A stretch of DNA of 64,000 nucleotides from Streptomyces macrolidinus (GTDB lineage: Bacteria > Actinomycetota > Actinomycetes > Streptomycetales > Streptomycetaceae): the NCBI RefSeq assembly GCF_023887685.1, contig NZ_JAMWMR010000029.1:1-64000 (forward strand), read 5' to 3'. The notes beneath the pieces are model-generated. The model did not search any database. It had not been told where the DNA came from and saw only the letters and a list, made by a program, of their open reading frames with translations. A program made the position numbers and the translations under genes. Position 1 is the first letter of the stretch. Every line of letters starts with the position of its first letter. Shown here piece after piece: positions 8,454 to 16,364 of this stretch.

Positions 8454-9683
8454 ATGTCCACCGCGCAGCAGGTGCCCGACATCCTCTCGCCCGAGTTCGC
8501 CGCCGACCCCTACCCGGCGTACCGTCTGATGCGTGATTCTGCGCCCCTCATCTGGCACGAGGCCACACAGAGTTACATCATCTCGCGCTACGACGACGTC
8601 GAACGCATCTTCAAGGACAAGGACGGCGAGTTCACCACCGACAACTACGACTGGCAGATCGAGCCCGTACACGGCAAGACGATCCTCCAACTCAGCGGCC
8701 GTGAGCACGCCGTGCGTCGGGCCCTCGTCGCGCCCGCCTTCCGGGGCGCGGACCTCAAGGAGAAGTTCCTCCCCGTCATCGAGCGCAACTCGCGCGAACT
8801 CATCGACGCCTTCCGGGACTCCGGCTCCGCCGACCTGGTCGACGACTTCGCCACCCGTCTCCCGATCAACGTGATCGCCGACATGCTGGGCCTCGACAAG
8901 GGGGACCATGCGCGCTTCCACCGGTGGTACACGTCCGTCATCGCCTTCCTCGGCAATCTCTCGGGTGACCCCGAGGTGGCCGCGGCGGGCGAGCGGACCC
9001 GTGTCGAGTTCGCCGAGTACATGCTGCCGATCATCCAGGAACGCCGCGAGAACCTGGGCGACGACCTGCTGTCCACGTTGTGCGCCGCCGAGGTGGACGG
9101 TGTGCGGATGAGCGACGAGGACATCAAGGCGTTCTGCAGCCTGCTGCTCGCCGCCGGTGGCGAGACCACCGACAAGGCGATCGCCAGTATCTTCGCGAAT
9201 CTGCTGCTCCATCCCGACCAGCTCGCCGCCGTCCGCGCGGACCGGGATCTGATCCCGCGGGCCTTCGCCGAGACCCTGCGGTACACCCCGCCCGTCCACA
9301 TGATCATGCGGCAGTCCGCGACCGAGGTGAAGCTCAGCGGCGGCACCATACCCGCCGGTGTCACCGTCACCTGTCTGATAGGCGCCGCCAACCGCGACGA
9401 GAGCCGCTACCGAGACCCCGACCGCTTCGACATCTTCCGCGACGACCTGACCACCACGACCGCCTTCTCCGCCGCCGCCGATCACCTCGCCTTCGCGCTC
9501 GGGCGGCACTTCTGTGTGGGCGCGCTGCTCGCGAAGGCGGAGGTCGAGGTCGGCGTCAACCACCTGCTGGACGCCATGCCCGACATGCGCCTCGCCGACG
9601 GCTTCGACCCGGTCGAGGAAGGCGTCTTCACCCGCGGACCGCAGCGCCTTCCGGTACGGTTCACGCCCGTGACGGCCGCCTGA
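8454..9683 (+). CDS. Cytochrome P450 monooxygenase (stand-alone)
   Basis: This is a complete 409-residue bacterial class I P450 that needs a separate ferredoxin and reductase. The I-helix oxygen-binding motif reads AGGETTDKA near residue 235. The K-helix ExxR is AETLR with E273 and R276. The haem loop FALGRHFCVG places the cysteine thiolate at residue 354. It is soluble and has no signal peptide. An AGGGAG ribosome site lies just before the ATG, and an inverted repeat just upstream suggests single-gene control. It is convergent with the conservon operon, whose own P450 is of a different type. The substrate cannot be read from sequence. Confidence 0.93.
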   Translation: MSTAQQVPDILSPEFAADPYPAYRLMRDSAPLIWHEATQSYIISRYDDVERIFKDKDGEFTTDNYDWQIEPVHGKTILQLSGREHAVRRALVAPAFRGADLKEKFLPVIERNSRELIDAFRDSGSADLVDDFATRLPINVIADMLGLDKGDHARFHRWYTSVIAFLGNLSGDPEVAAAGERTRVEFAEYMLPIIQERRENLGDDLLSTLCAAEVDGVRMSDEDIKAFCSLLLAAGGETTDKAIASIFANLLLHPDQLAAVRADRDLIPRAFAETLRYTPPVHMIMRQSATEVKLSGGTIPAGVTVTCLIGAANRDESRYRDPDRFDIFRDDLTTTTAFSAAADHLAFALGRHFCVGALLAKAEVEVGVNHLLDAMPDMRLADGFDPVEEGVFTRGPQRLPVRFTPVTAA

Positions 9684-9736
9684 GCCGCCCGAACGCGCCT
9701 GAACCCGCCTGCTACCAGCACGCCACCGCCGAGGTG

Positions 9737-9761
9737 ATGGGCCCCGTGTCAAGGGGCCCAT
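9737..9761. terminator. Hairpin terminator between convergent P450 genes
   Basis: ATGGGCCCC pairs perfectly with GGGGCCCAT across a seven-base loop. It lies in the short space between two convergent stop codons and can serve both strands. There is no U-tract, as is usual in Streptomyces. Confidence 0.7.
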
Positions 9762-9783
9762 GTGCGCGCCGCCTCACCACACC

Positions 9784-9831
9784 CCCGGGTGAGGCGCCCT
9801 GCCACGCAACCGGGCGCCTGCCCCACCCGGG
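9784..9831. terminator. Second, longer hairpin at the conservon 3' end
   Basis: CCCGGGTG and AGGCGCCC pair with GGGCGCCT and CACCCGGG, with a four-base bulge on one side and a 12-base loop. It lies 16 bases after the stop of the conservon P450 (minus strand). Confidence 0.6.
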
Positions 9832-9847
9832 TCGTCGGGCACCCGCC

Positions 9848-11104
9848 CTACTGCACCACCGGCGTGAACCGCACCGGCAGCGCCGTCAGTCCCCGCATCC
9901 AGATCGACGGACGCCAGGCCAGCGTCTCCGGGTCCACCGACAGCACCAGGTCGGGCAGCCGCTCCAGCAGCGTCTCGACCGCCGTCCGCGCCATCACGTC
10001 CGCCAGCAGCGGTGCCGGGTAGGGGCAGCGGTGCTCGCCGTTGCTGAATGACAGGTGGGCGGCGTTCTCCGCGCCCACGTGCCCCTCCGGCCAGATCTGC
10101 GGATCGGTGTTGGCCGCGGCGAGCCCCAGGACCAGGCAGTCGCCCGCACGGATCTGCCGCCCGCCCAGTTGGGTGTCCCGGACGGCCCAGCGCCCGATGA
10201 AATTCTGCGTCGGTGTGTCCAGCCACAGCGCCTCATTGAGCGCCTCGCCCACACTGAGCCGGCCGCCCGACACGTTCACCGCGAACCGCTCGTCCGTCAG
10301 CAGCAGGCGCAGGGTGTTGCAGATCCAGTTCGCGGTCGGCTGCTGCGCCGCGGCGATCACCGAGATCAGGTCCTGGACGATCTCCTCGTCCGTGAGCCCC
10401 GCCGGATCCAGCAGCATGCGCGAGGTGACGTCCGGACCGGGGCGTTCCCGCTTGTCCTTCACGAGCTGCCGCAGCCGCTCGCCCACACGCCCGTACGCCG
10501 CCACCGGGTCGTCGCCCTCCGCCGCGTCCAGCGAGATCCGCAGGTCCTCGACGAGTTGCTGGGTGTCGTCACCCGAGGTCGGCATCCCGCACATCTGCAC
10601 CACGGCCCGCATCGGCAGGGCGTGCACGTATCCGGTCATCAGCTCCGCCTGCCCGCTGCCCGCGAAGCCCGCGATCAGCCGGTCGGCGATGACCTGGCAG
10701 TTGCGCGCCAGTTCGAACTGGTCGACGCCCTCCAGTGCCCGAGTGATCACTCCGGCGCGCCGCCGGTGCTCGTCGCCCTCGGTGAACAGCACCGACGGCT
10801 GGTAGCCGACGTACGGCAGCAGCGGCCAGTCCGCCGGGATGTTCTCCCACTGGTTCCAGCGCCGGGAGTCCCGCGCGAACAGCTCGTCGTGGCCGGTCAC
10901 GTACGTGACCTCGGAATAGCCGAGCACCAGCCAGGCCGGGATGTCCCCGTCGAGCAACACCGGTGCGACCGCGCCGTGTTCGCGGCGCAGCGCGCGATAG
11001 AGCTGCGACGGCGTCTGCTGGTACTCGAGTCCCGCCAGGCGTACCGCGTCGGGGTGGGCGGGGCAGCCCGGCGGGGCCGGTCGCACCGCAGAGGGGTCGG
11101 TCAT
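9848..11104 (-). CDS. cvnE: Conservon cytochrome P450, CYP157-like, lacking ExxR Arg
   Basis: Last gene of the conservon; its ATG overlaps the GTPase stop (ATGA). The 418-residue protein keeps the haem loop FSNGEHRCPYP with cysteine 360, but the K-helix motif reads EALW (E291 to W294), so the normally invariant arginine is tryptophan. This substitution is known from the CYP157 family found in streptomycete conservons (EQSLW in CYP157C1). The I-helix oxygen motif is also unusual (IAAAQQPT instead of A/G-G-x-D/E-T-T). Conservons are thought to act as membrane-associated signalling complexes affecting development and antibiotic production. The P450 may therefore have a structural or specialised catalytic role. 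Confidence 0.9.
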   Translation of the reverse strand: MTDPSAVRPAPPGCPAHPDAVRLAGLEYQQTPSQLYRALRREHGAVAPVLLDGDIPAWLVLGYSEVTYVTGHDELFARDSRRWNQWENIPADWPLLPYVGYQPSVLFTEGDEHRRRAGVITRALEGVDQFELARNCQVIADRLIAGFAGSGQAELMTGYVHALPMRAVVQMCGMPTSGDDTQQLVEDLRISLDAAEGDDPVAAYGRVGERLRQLVKDKRERPGPDVTSRMLLDPAGLTDEEIVQDLISVIAAAQQPTANWICNTLRLLLTDERFAVNVSGGRLSVGEALNEALWLDTPTQNFIGRWAVRDTQLGGRQIRAGDCLVLGLAAANTDPQIWPEGHVGAENAAHLSFSNGEHRCPYPAPLLADVMARTAVETLLERLPDLVLSVDPETLAWRPSIWMRGLTALPVRFTPVVQ

Positions 11105-11718
11105 GGTGTCGCCTCCTGGGCCATCGCCAGTTCGTACAGGTGGTCCACGAGGGTGACCAGCACGTCCTTGCCGGACTGCCGGACCCGCGCGTCGCAGTCG
11201 AGCATCGGTACGTGCTCGGGCAGCGCGAGCGCCTGGCGGATCTCCTCCAGGGAGTACCGGTGGGTGTCGTCGTCGAACCGGTTGACGGCCACGACGAACG
11301 GCGTCCCGTGGTGCTCCAGCCGGTCTATCGCGTACCAGGAGTCGTTCATCCGGCGCGTGTCCACGAGCACCACGGCACCCAGCGTTCCGGAGAACAGCCT
11401 GTCCCACAGGAACCAGAAGCGTTCCTGGCCCGGCGCGCCGAACAGGTACAGCACCATGCGTTCGTTGAGGGTGATCCGCCCGAAGTCGAACGCCACCGTC
11501 GTGGTCGTCTTCGTCGCGACCGCGCTGGTCTCGTCGACGCCGACGCCGGCCTGCGTCATCACTTCCTCGGTGTTCAGCGGCCGGATCTCGCTCACCGAGC
11601 GGACCAGGGTCGTCTTGCCGACACCGAAACCGCCCACGACGACGATCTTCAGGCCGGTCTCCGCCGCGTCGTCCAGTGGCGTGCGGTGGGAGGGCAGCTC
11701 AGAGGTTACGGAGCCCAT
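11101..11718 (-). CDS. cvnD: Conservon GTPase (CvnD-like)
   Basis: A 205-residue Ras-like small GTPase of the ATP/GTP-binding protein family found in conservons. The P-loop is GGFGVGKTT near residue 28. The switch region reads DETSAVATKTTTTVAFDFG. FGAPGQERF is the G3 motif and VAVNRFDD replaces the usual NKxD (N-R-F-D), a known feature of this family. It probably cycles on the membrane with the roadblock protein as partner. Its start overlaps the stop of the DUF742 gene by 20 bases, and its stop overlaps the P450 start, so translation is coupled through the operon. Confidence 0.93.
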   Translation of the reverse strand: MGSVTSELPSHRTPLDDAAETGLKIVVVGGFGVGKTTLVRSVSEIRPLNTEEVMTQAGVGVDETSAVATKTTTTVAFDFGRITLNERMVLYLFGAPGQERFWFLWDRLFSGTLGAVVLVDTRRMNDSWYAIDRLEHHGTPFVVAVNRFDDDTHRYSLEEIRQALALPEHVPMLDCDARVRQSGKDVLVTLVDHLYELAMAQEATP

Positions 11719-12055
11719 GGAGCACCTCCTTGAGAAGGGCGGAATCGGGGAGCGAGGCGACGGACTGCGCCGCGCGCGGGTGGCGGGCGGTGATGCGGCC
11801 CATGTCGAGCAGGTCGCCGAGCAGGATCCGTACCACCGTGATGGGCAGCTTCAGCTCCGCGGCGATCTCGACGACAGCCGTGGGGTGTTCGCACAGCTCC
11901 AGGATCCGGGCGTGCTCCGACTGCATTCCCGCCGTGGGCCGGCACTCACTGACGATCAGGGTGACCAGGTCGAAGGAGCCCTCGGCGTGGCTCCGGCCGG
12001 CTGTGACCGTGTAGAGCCGGTCGGGGTCACCTGTGTCCACGGGCCTGCGTGTCAC
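11699..12055 (-). CDS. cvnC: Conservon DUF742 protein (CvnC-like)
   Basis: This 118-residue protein belongs to the DUF742 family and shows RLYTVTAGRSHAEGSFDLVTLI and a winged-helix-like segment ILELCEHPTAVVEIAAELKLP followed by VRILLGDLLDMG. It is always found between the roadblock and GTPase genes in conservons and is thought to bridge them; no enzymatic activity is known. Start and stop both overlap the neighbouring genes. Confidence 0.93.
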   Translation of the reverse strand: MTRRPVDTGDPDRLYTVTAGRSHAEGSFDLVTLIVSECRPTAGMQSEHARILELCEHPTAVVEIAAELKLPITVVRILLGDLLDMGRITARHPRAAQSVASLPDSALLKEVLHGLRNL

Positions 12056-12510
12056 GACGCGGCACTCCCCGGAACGGGCTCTCGGGGCTCGGCGCGCAGG
12101 TGCTCGCCGATCTGCTCCACCAGTTCCGTCATCTGATGGCCCACCACGCCGGGGTCGGCGTCCTCCTCGGCGAGGACGGCCAGATGTGCTCCCTCACCGG
12201 CCTCCACGATGAACAGCAGGCCGCCGTGGAACTCGGTCATGGACTGCCGGACGCCGCCGCTGCCGTCGCCGAACTCCATGGACGCGCCTTGGGCGAGGGC
12301 CTGGATGCCGGAGCAGATCGCCGCGAGTTGGTCGGCCTGGTCGAGCGTCAGGTGTTCGGTCCAGCACAGCTTCAGGCCGTCCCGGGACAGGGCGAGAGCG
12401 TGCCGGGTGCCGGGGGTGCGCTCCAGGAGGTTCTGGAGAAGCCAGGTGAGGCTGTTGTCGGTGGTCTGCATGAGGGGTGATGGGACGGTGGTGCGCGGTT
12501 GACCGGTCAC
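12052..12510 (-). CDS. cvnB: Conservon roadblock/LC7 protein (CvnB-like)
   Basis: The 152-residue product has the roadblock/LC7 fold typical of regulators of small GTPases: LTWLLQNLLERTPGTRHALA, then SRDGLKLCW and IQALAQGASMEFGDG. In conservons this protein is thought to modulate the GTPase. I chose the GTG at 12510 because GGAGG lies nine bases upstream, while the internal ATG 13 codons later has no ribosome site. The stop overlaps the DUF742 start by four bases. The C-terminal tail is short and acidic. Confidence 0.92.
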   Translation of the reverse strand: MTGQPRTTVPSPLMQTTDNSLTWLLQNLLERTPGTRHALALSRDGLKLCWTEHLTLDQADQLAAICSGIQALAQGASMEFGDGSGGVRQSMTEFHGGLLFIVEAGEGAHLAVLAEEDADPGVVGHQMTELVEQIGEHLRAEPREPVPGSAAS

Positions 12511-12592
12511 CGGCCCGTTCCTCCAATCTCAGGAACTCGAGCGGGTAGTGGACGCAGGCGCCCCGGGCGCCGTACGGGAATGAGGGCCGACG

Positions 12593-14410
12593 TTACGGGG
12601 CGACCGGCGGCTCGGACCCGGGCCGGGCATCCGGTTCGGCGGTGCCGCCCGTCTCGGGCCGGGCGTCCGGCTTGGCGATGCCGCCTGCCTCGGAGCGGGC
12701 ATCCGGCTTGGCCGCGCCGATCGCCGACCGGCGACCGCGGTGGAAGGCGCCGAACCGCGCGCCGGCGTCGCGTGCCGGGCGCTGCTCCCCGGCGCCGCTC
12801 TCCGGGCGGTCTTCGTCCGCCGTCCTGGACACCGACCGGCGCTGCTCGCGCTCCCGCTCCGCCTCGGCCATGGTGCGGCCGGGCGCGCGGACGGGCAGGC
12901 CGTTCGGTGTGGAGTCGGTGGCGCGCCGGGGCTGTCGCTGCTCGGGCAGCTCCGGCCGGGCGGCGGGCCGCTCCGGTACGCCGGGGCGCGAGGTGGGCTC
13001 GGGCGCCGGGGCCGGTGCGGGGGCGGGGGTGGGGTGGTCGGTCGCTGCGCGTGACACCGACTCGCGCTGCTGGGCGAGCAGTTGCGGGGGCAGCAGGACG
13101 ACGACGCCGGTGCCGCCGCGCGACGAGGGGCGGTAGTTGACGCTGATGCCGTACTTCGCCGCGAGCCGTCCGACCACGGCGAGGCCGAGCCGGGTGCCCT
13201 GGAGCGAGGCGAGGTCGGTCATGCGGCCGGACACCGCCTCCTCGGCGTGACGCATGGCCGCGTCGGCCATCTTCAGGCCGCTGTCCTCGATGGTGACGAC
13301 CATCCCGGCGCTGCGGTCCTCGACGTAGACGTGCACCTCGTCGATGGGCGGGGAGAAGTTCGCGGCGTTGTCCATCAGTTCGGCGAGCAGATGCATGACG
13401 CCTTCGGCGGCGAAGCCGGAGATCGCGGCGGTGGTGGAGCAGTGCAGGCGCACCCGCTGGTAGGCGGCGATGCGGCCGACGGCACCGCGCAGGATGCTCT
13501 CCATCACGATCGGCTTGTTCCAGGCGCGGCTGGACCGGCCGCCCATGAGCAGCGCGAGCCGGTCGGTCATCAGGCCGAGTTGAGAGGTGCTGTGGTCCAG
13601 CTTCAGCAGGTCGCCGAAGACCTCCTCGCCGTGCCGTTCCTGCATGTCCCGCAGGTCGGCGAGCATGCTGACGGACTTGGCCTGGACGCGGCTGAGCGCC
13701 TTGGCGGAGGCGGCCTGTCCGGCGGCGGCGCGCCGCTCGCTGCGAGCGAGTTCGCGGATGAACGACTCGGCCGGGATGCGGACCATCGGCAGCCGCGGCA
13801 GGTCGAGTTCGGCGAGCACCGTGTCGGCGGACTGGCCCTCGCGCAGTCGGGCGACCGCGGCGAGCAGGGTCTCCTGCGTCAACTGGTCCAGTGCGGCGGC
13901 CACCTCGTTCAACTCGCTCCGGGCCTGCTGGCGTTCGCCTTCGAGGGCGACCGCGTGTCGTACGTCTTCCTCGACGGCGGCGGCGAAGGTGTGCACGATC
14001 CGGCCCAGCAGCGGGTCGGACGGCAGGGGCACGCTGCTCAGCACGTCGGCCGCGCTCGTGCCGTCCCGTAGCTGCTGGGCCACGGCGGGCAGTGTCACGT
14101 TGGCCAGGCTCGTGATCTGTGCCAGCATCTGCGCCGACTGCGCCTTGAGTTGGCCGGTCTCGGAGGTCTGCGCGGCGGCCGTGCGCCGGGCCCGCTGGAC
14201 GAGCTGGTGGCTGACGACGACGGTGGCGGCCACGCACACCCAGGCGACCGCCGCCACGGCCAGCGCCCAGGTCCGGGCACCGGACGGCGCCAGGGCGACG
14301 GCCCCACCACCGGCCGCGGCGCTTACCACCAGCACGGCCAGGGGCGTGGTCGGCGAGGTGCGCGGCGCCTTCGCCGGCCGGTGCTGACTGGGCGGTGCAG
14401 GCACTGACAT
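12593..14410 (-). CDS. cvnA: Conservon sensor histidine kinase (CvnA-like)
   Basis: First gene of the conservon, 605 residues from the ATG at 14410, which follows GAGGGA by eight bases; an ATG seven codons upstream has a weaker site. Two membrane segments lie at about 25-72 (LAVLVVSAAAGGGAVAL; WALAVAAVAWVCVAATVVV). A long helical region precedes the ATPase domain with N box ELMDNAANFSPP, G1 DSGLKMAD and G2 GTRLGLAVVGRLA at about 325-420. No classical H-box histidine is obvious, as in other conservon kinases. The last 170 residues are Pro/Ala/Arg-rich, disordered, and end in a threefold repeat around the motif KPDARxExGG. It probably senses at the membrane and signals to the roadblock/GTPase pair. 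Confidence 0.92.
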   Translation of the reverse strand: MSVPAPPSQHRPAKAPRTSPTTPLAVLVVSAAAGGGAVALAPSGARTWALAVAAVAWVCVAATVVVSHQLVQRARRTAAAQTSETGQLKAQSAQMLAQITSLANVTLPAVAQQLRDGTSAADVLSSVPLPSDPLLGRIVHTFAAAVEEDVRHAVALEGERQQARSELNEVAAALDQLTQETLLAAVARLREGQSADTVLAELDLPRLPMVRIPAESFIRELARSERRAAAGQAASAKALSRVQAKSVSMLADLRDMQERHGEEVFGDLLKLDHSTSQLGLMTDRLALLMGGRSSRAWNKPIVMESILRGAVGRIAAYQRVRLHCSTTAAISGFAAEGVMHLLAELMDNAANFSPPIDEVHVYVEDRSAGMVVTIEDSGLKMADAAMRHAEEAVSGRMTDLASLQGTRLGLAVVGRLAAKYGISVNYRPSSRGGTGVVVLLPPQLLAQQRESVSRAATDHPTPAPAPAPAPEPTSRPGVPERPAARPELPEQRQPRRATDSTPNGLPVRAPGRTMAEAEREREQRRSVSRTADEDRPESGAGEQRPARDAGARFGAFHRGRRSAIGAAKPDARSEAGGIAKPDARPETGGTAEPDARPGSEPPVAP

Positions 14411-14909
14411 TCCGCGGGTCCCTCGGTCCATGAGATCAGAAGAATCGGGCCGGCCGGCGCACGGCGGCCTCAGGTCGGAGAAGGGGTCGCCACGAGGACG
14501 ACGATCTTCCGACCCGGTACCCGTTCATGCTAGCCACAGTGCCGCGCGAGAAGATCTGACTGACTGCATAGTGCGCCGACGACTTGAGTTCGTCGTGAAC
14601 CAACCGGCTGAATGTTCGCCTGTGATAGGAGGAGTGACGCCGCATCAGTCAGGTGACGTACGGGGACAGCTCACCCAATACTGACGGCATGTCACGCCTG
14701 ACGAACGTCGCCTCCACGTCAACTCCGTACACCAGTAACTGTTTTCAGCCAAACATACGCAGGTCGAAGCGAAACCGGCTCAACTTCCGGGGCTCACGGG
14801 CGAGTTGCCGCAGCACACGCAGCGTCGATCGGGAAGGGCGTTCTGGGCATGAACGCCGGCTCCTCGCTCAGCGGTGCGGTGTCGGAGGCAGGGGCTAGGG
14901 TGCGTCGCC
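14411..14909. other. Divergent regulatory region of the conservon
   Basis: These 499 bases separate the conservon kinase from the TPR-like gene. I see no convincing gene. AT content is locally higher around 14680-14800. At 14577-14595 CGACGA and TCGTCG flank a seven-base centre, a weak inverted repeat that could be an operator for the conservon. The conservon promoter must lie here. Confidence 0.45.
14896..14901 (+). promoter_or_regulatory. Putative -10 box of a leaderless promoter
   Basis: TAGGGT ends eight bases before the GTG at 14910; no ribosome site lies between. This decides the start over the ATG 36 bases upstream, which lies before the box. Confidence 0.45.
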
Positions 14910-16265
14910 GTGGACGCTACTGATCTTGACTACCGGGCCCGGACGCAGACTGGCTGTATTCCTCCGCATCTGGTCTCCCGGCTTCTCGAACTCGGCCATG
15001 CCGAGGTGGTGGAGAGCTGGGCCGGCCGTGGGGAGTGGTTCTGCGCACAGGAGTGGGCGCGGCTGCTCGGTGAGCGGGGCCGGCAGGCCGAGGCGCCGGC
15101 GGTGCTGGACCCGTACCTCGCGACCGGCTGGTGGACGGCCGTCAAGGCCACCGCCGAGCTGCTGGAGCTCTGGGGCCGGGCCGAGGAAGCGATCGCGCTC
15201 ACCCGTGTCCGGATGGAGGCGGGGCACCCGGTGGCGCTGGAGTTCTACGCCCGGCTGCTCGCCCGCCACGGCCGCGGTGACGAGGCGTTCACCTTGCTGC
15301 GGCCACACGTGGACGACTGGTCCCTCGCCAGGGCCTTGGTCGAGGTCTCCGCGGGCGCCCGCCGCGACGAGGAGGCCGCCGTGCTGCTCGCTGCCCGGAT
15401 CCCGGCCGAGCACCGGTGCGACTCTCCGTGGTGCTGCCGCTCCCTGGACCCCGACCTGGCGATCGGCTTGCTCGCCACGATCCGCGAGCGCCAGGGCCGC
15501 GTCGACGAGGCGACAGCCCTGCTGCGCACGCGCGACAAAAGCTCGTTCAACGGCCGTGACCAACTCGCCGACCTGCTGGCCCGGCACGACAGGATCGCGG
15601 AACTGCGTGCCTACGCGGCGGAAGACGATCTCGGGCACGCGGTGCAGAGGCTCGCGGAGCTGCTGGAGGAGCGCGGCGACGTGGAAGGCGCGATCGCGGC
15701 GTACCGGCAGGCCGACGGATCTTCTCCCCGCCGGCCCCACACGGAGGTGCTGCTCGCGCACCTCCTGGCCCGGCACGGCCGGGGCGACGAGGCGATCGAC
15801 GTGATGCGCGCGCTGGCCGACGCCCGCAACGGCGACGACTGGATCCTCCATACCTGGAGCACCCTGTGCATGGACCAGAACCGCCCCGAGGACGGCCTGG
15901 CCCACCTCGACGCTCTGGCCGCACGCCGCGGCAGGGAGGAAGCGTGGGACCTGTTCTGGATACGGCTGCCGCTGATGGCTGCTTGTGGTCGCGTCGACGA
16001 AGCGGTCGAGCGGGCCCGTGCCCACCCCGAGGGCTCCACCTCGTACGCGGCGCCGCACATCGCCGAGCTGCTCGCCGCCGCCGGACGGACCGAGGAGGCC
16101 GTCGCGGTCCTCGAACAGCACTCCCCGGCCAACCGCCACGACCTCGCCGACCGTCTGATCAGCCTCGGCCGCGTCGACGACGCCCTGGCCGTCCTCCAGC
16201 AGACCAGTCCGCGCCCTCCCGCCGGGGAACCGGTCGGCTCCTGGCACGACGAACCCCCGTTCTGA
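14910..16265 (+). CDS. TPR-like helical-repeat protein
   Basis: The 451-residue protein is made of about a dozen degenerate helix-turn-helix repeats, each with a pattern like LARHGRGDEAxxLLR, for example RLLARHGRGDEAFTLLRPH, ERQGRVDEATALLR, HLLARHGRGDEAIDVMRAL, AAAGRTEEAVAVLEQ and SLGRVDDALAVLQQT. Tetratricopeptide-type folds form a superhelical scaffold that binds peptides or proteins. There is no effector domain, signal peptide or membrane segment. This is a common streptomycete orphan family often present in several copies. The GTG start follows a TAGGGT box. No operon partner is evident. Confidence 0.85.
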   Translation: MDATDLDYRARTQTGCIPPHLVSRLLELGHAEVVESWAGRGEWFCAQEWARLLGERGRQAEAPAVLDPYLATGWWTAVKATAELLELWGRAEEAIALTRVRMEAGHPVALEFYARLLARHGRGDEAFTLLRPHVDDWSLARALVEVSAGARRDEEAAVLLAARIPAEHRCDSPWCCRSLDPDLAIGLLATIRERQGRVDEATALLRTRDKSSFNGRDQLADLLARHDRIAELRAYAAEDDLGHAVQRLAELLEERGDVEGAIAAYRQADGSSPRRPHTEVLLAHLLARHGRGDEAIDVMRALADARNGDDWILHTWSTLCMDQNRPEDGLAHLDALAARRGREEAWDLFWIRLPLMAACGRVDEAVERARAHPEGSTSYAAPHIAELLAAAGRTEEAVAVLEQHSPANRHDLADRLISLGRVDDALAVLQQTSPRPPAGEPVGSWHDEPPF

Positions 16266-16364
16266 GGTCCTGCCCGGCACGACCCGTGGGCCGGACAACC
16301 TGCCGTGCGCAGTACTCGGTCGGGTGAGCGCGGTACTCGTCGCTGTCGGCGGTGTCAGCGCGCG

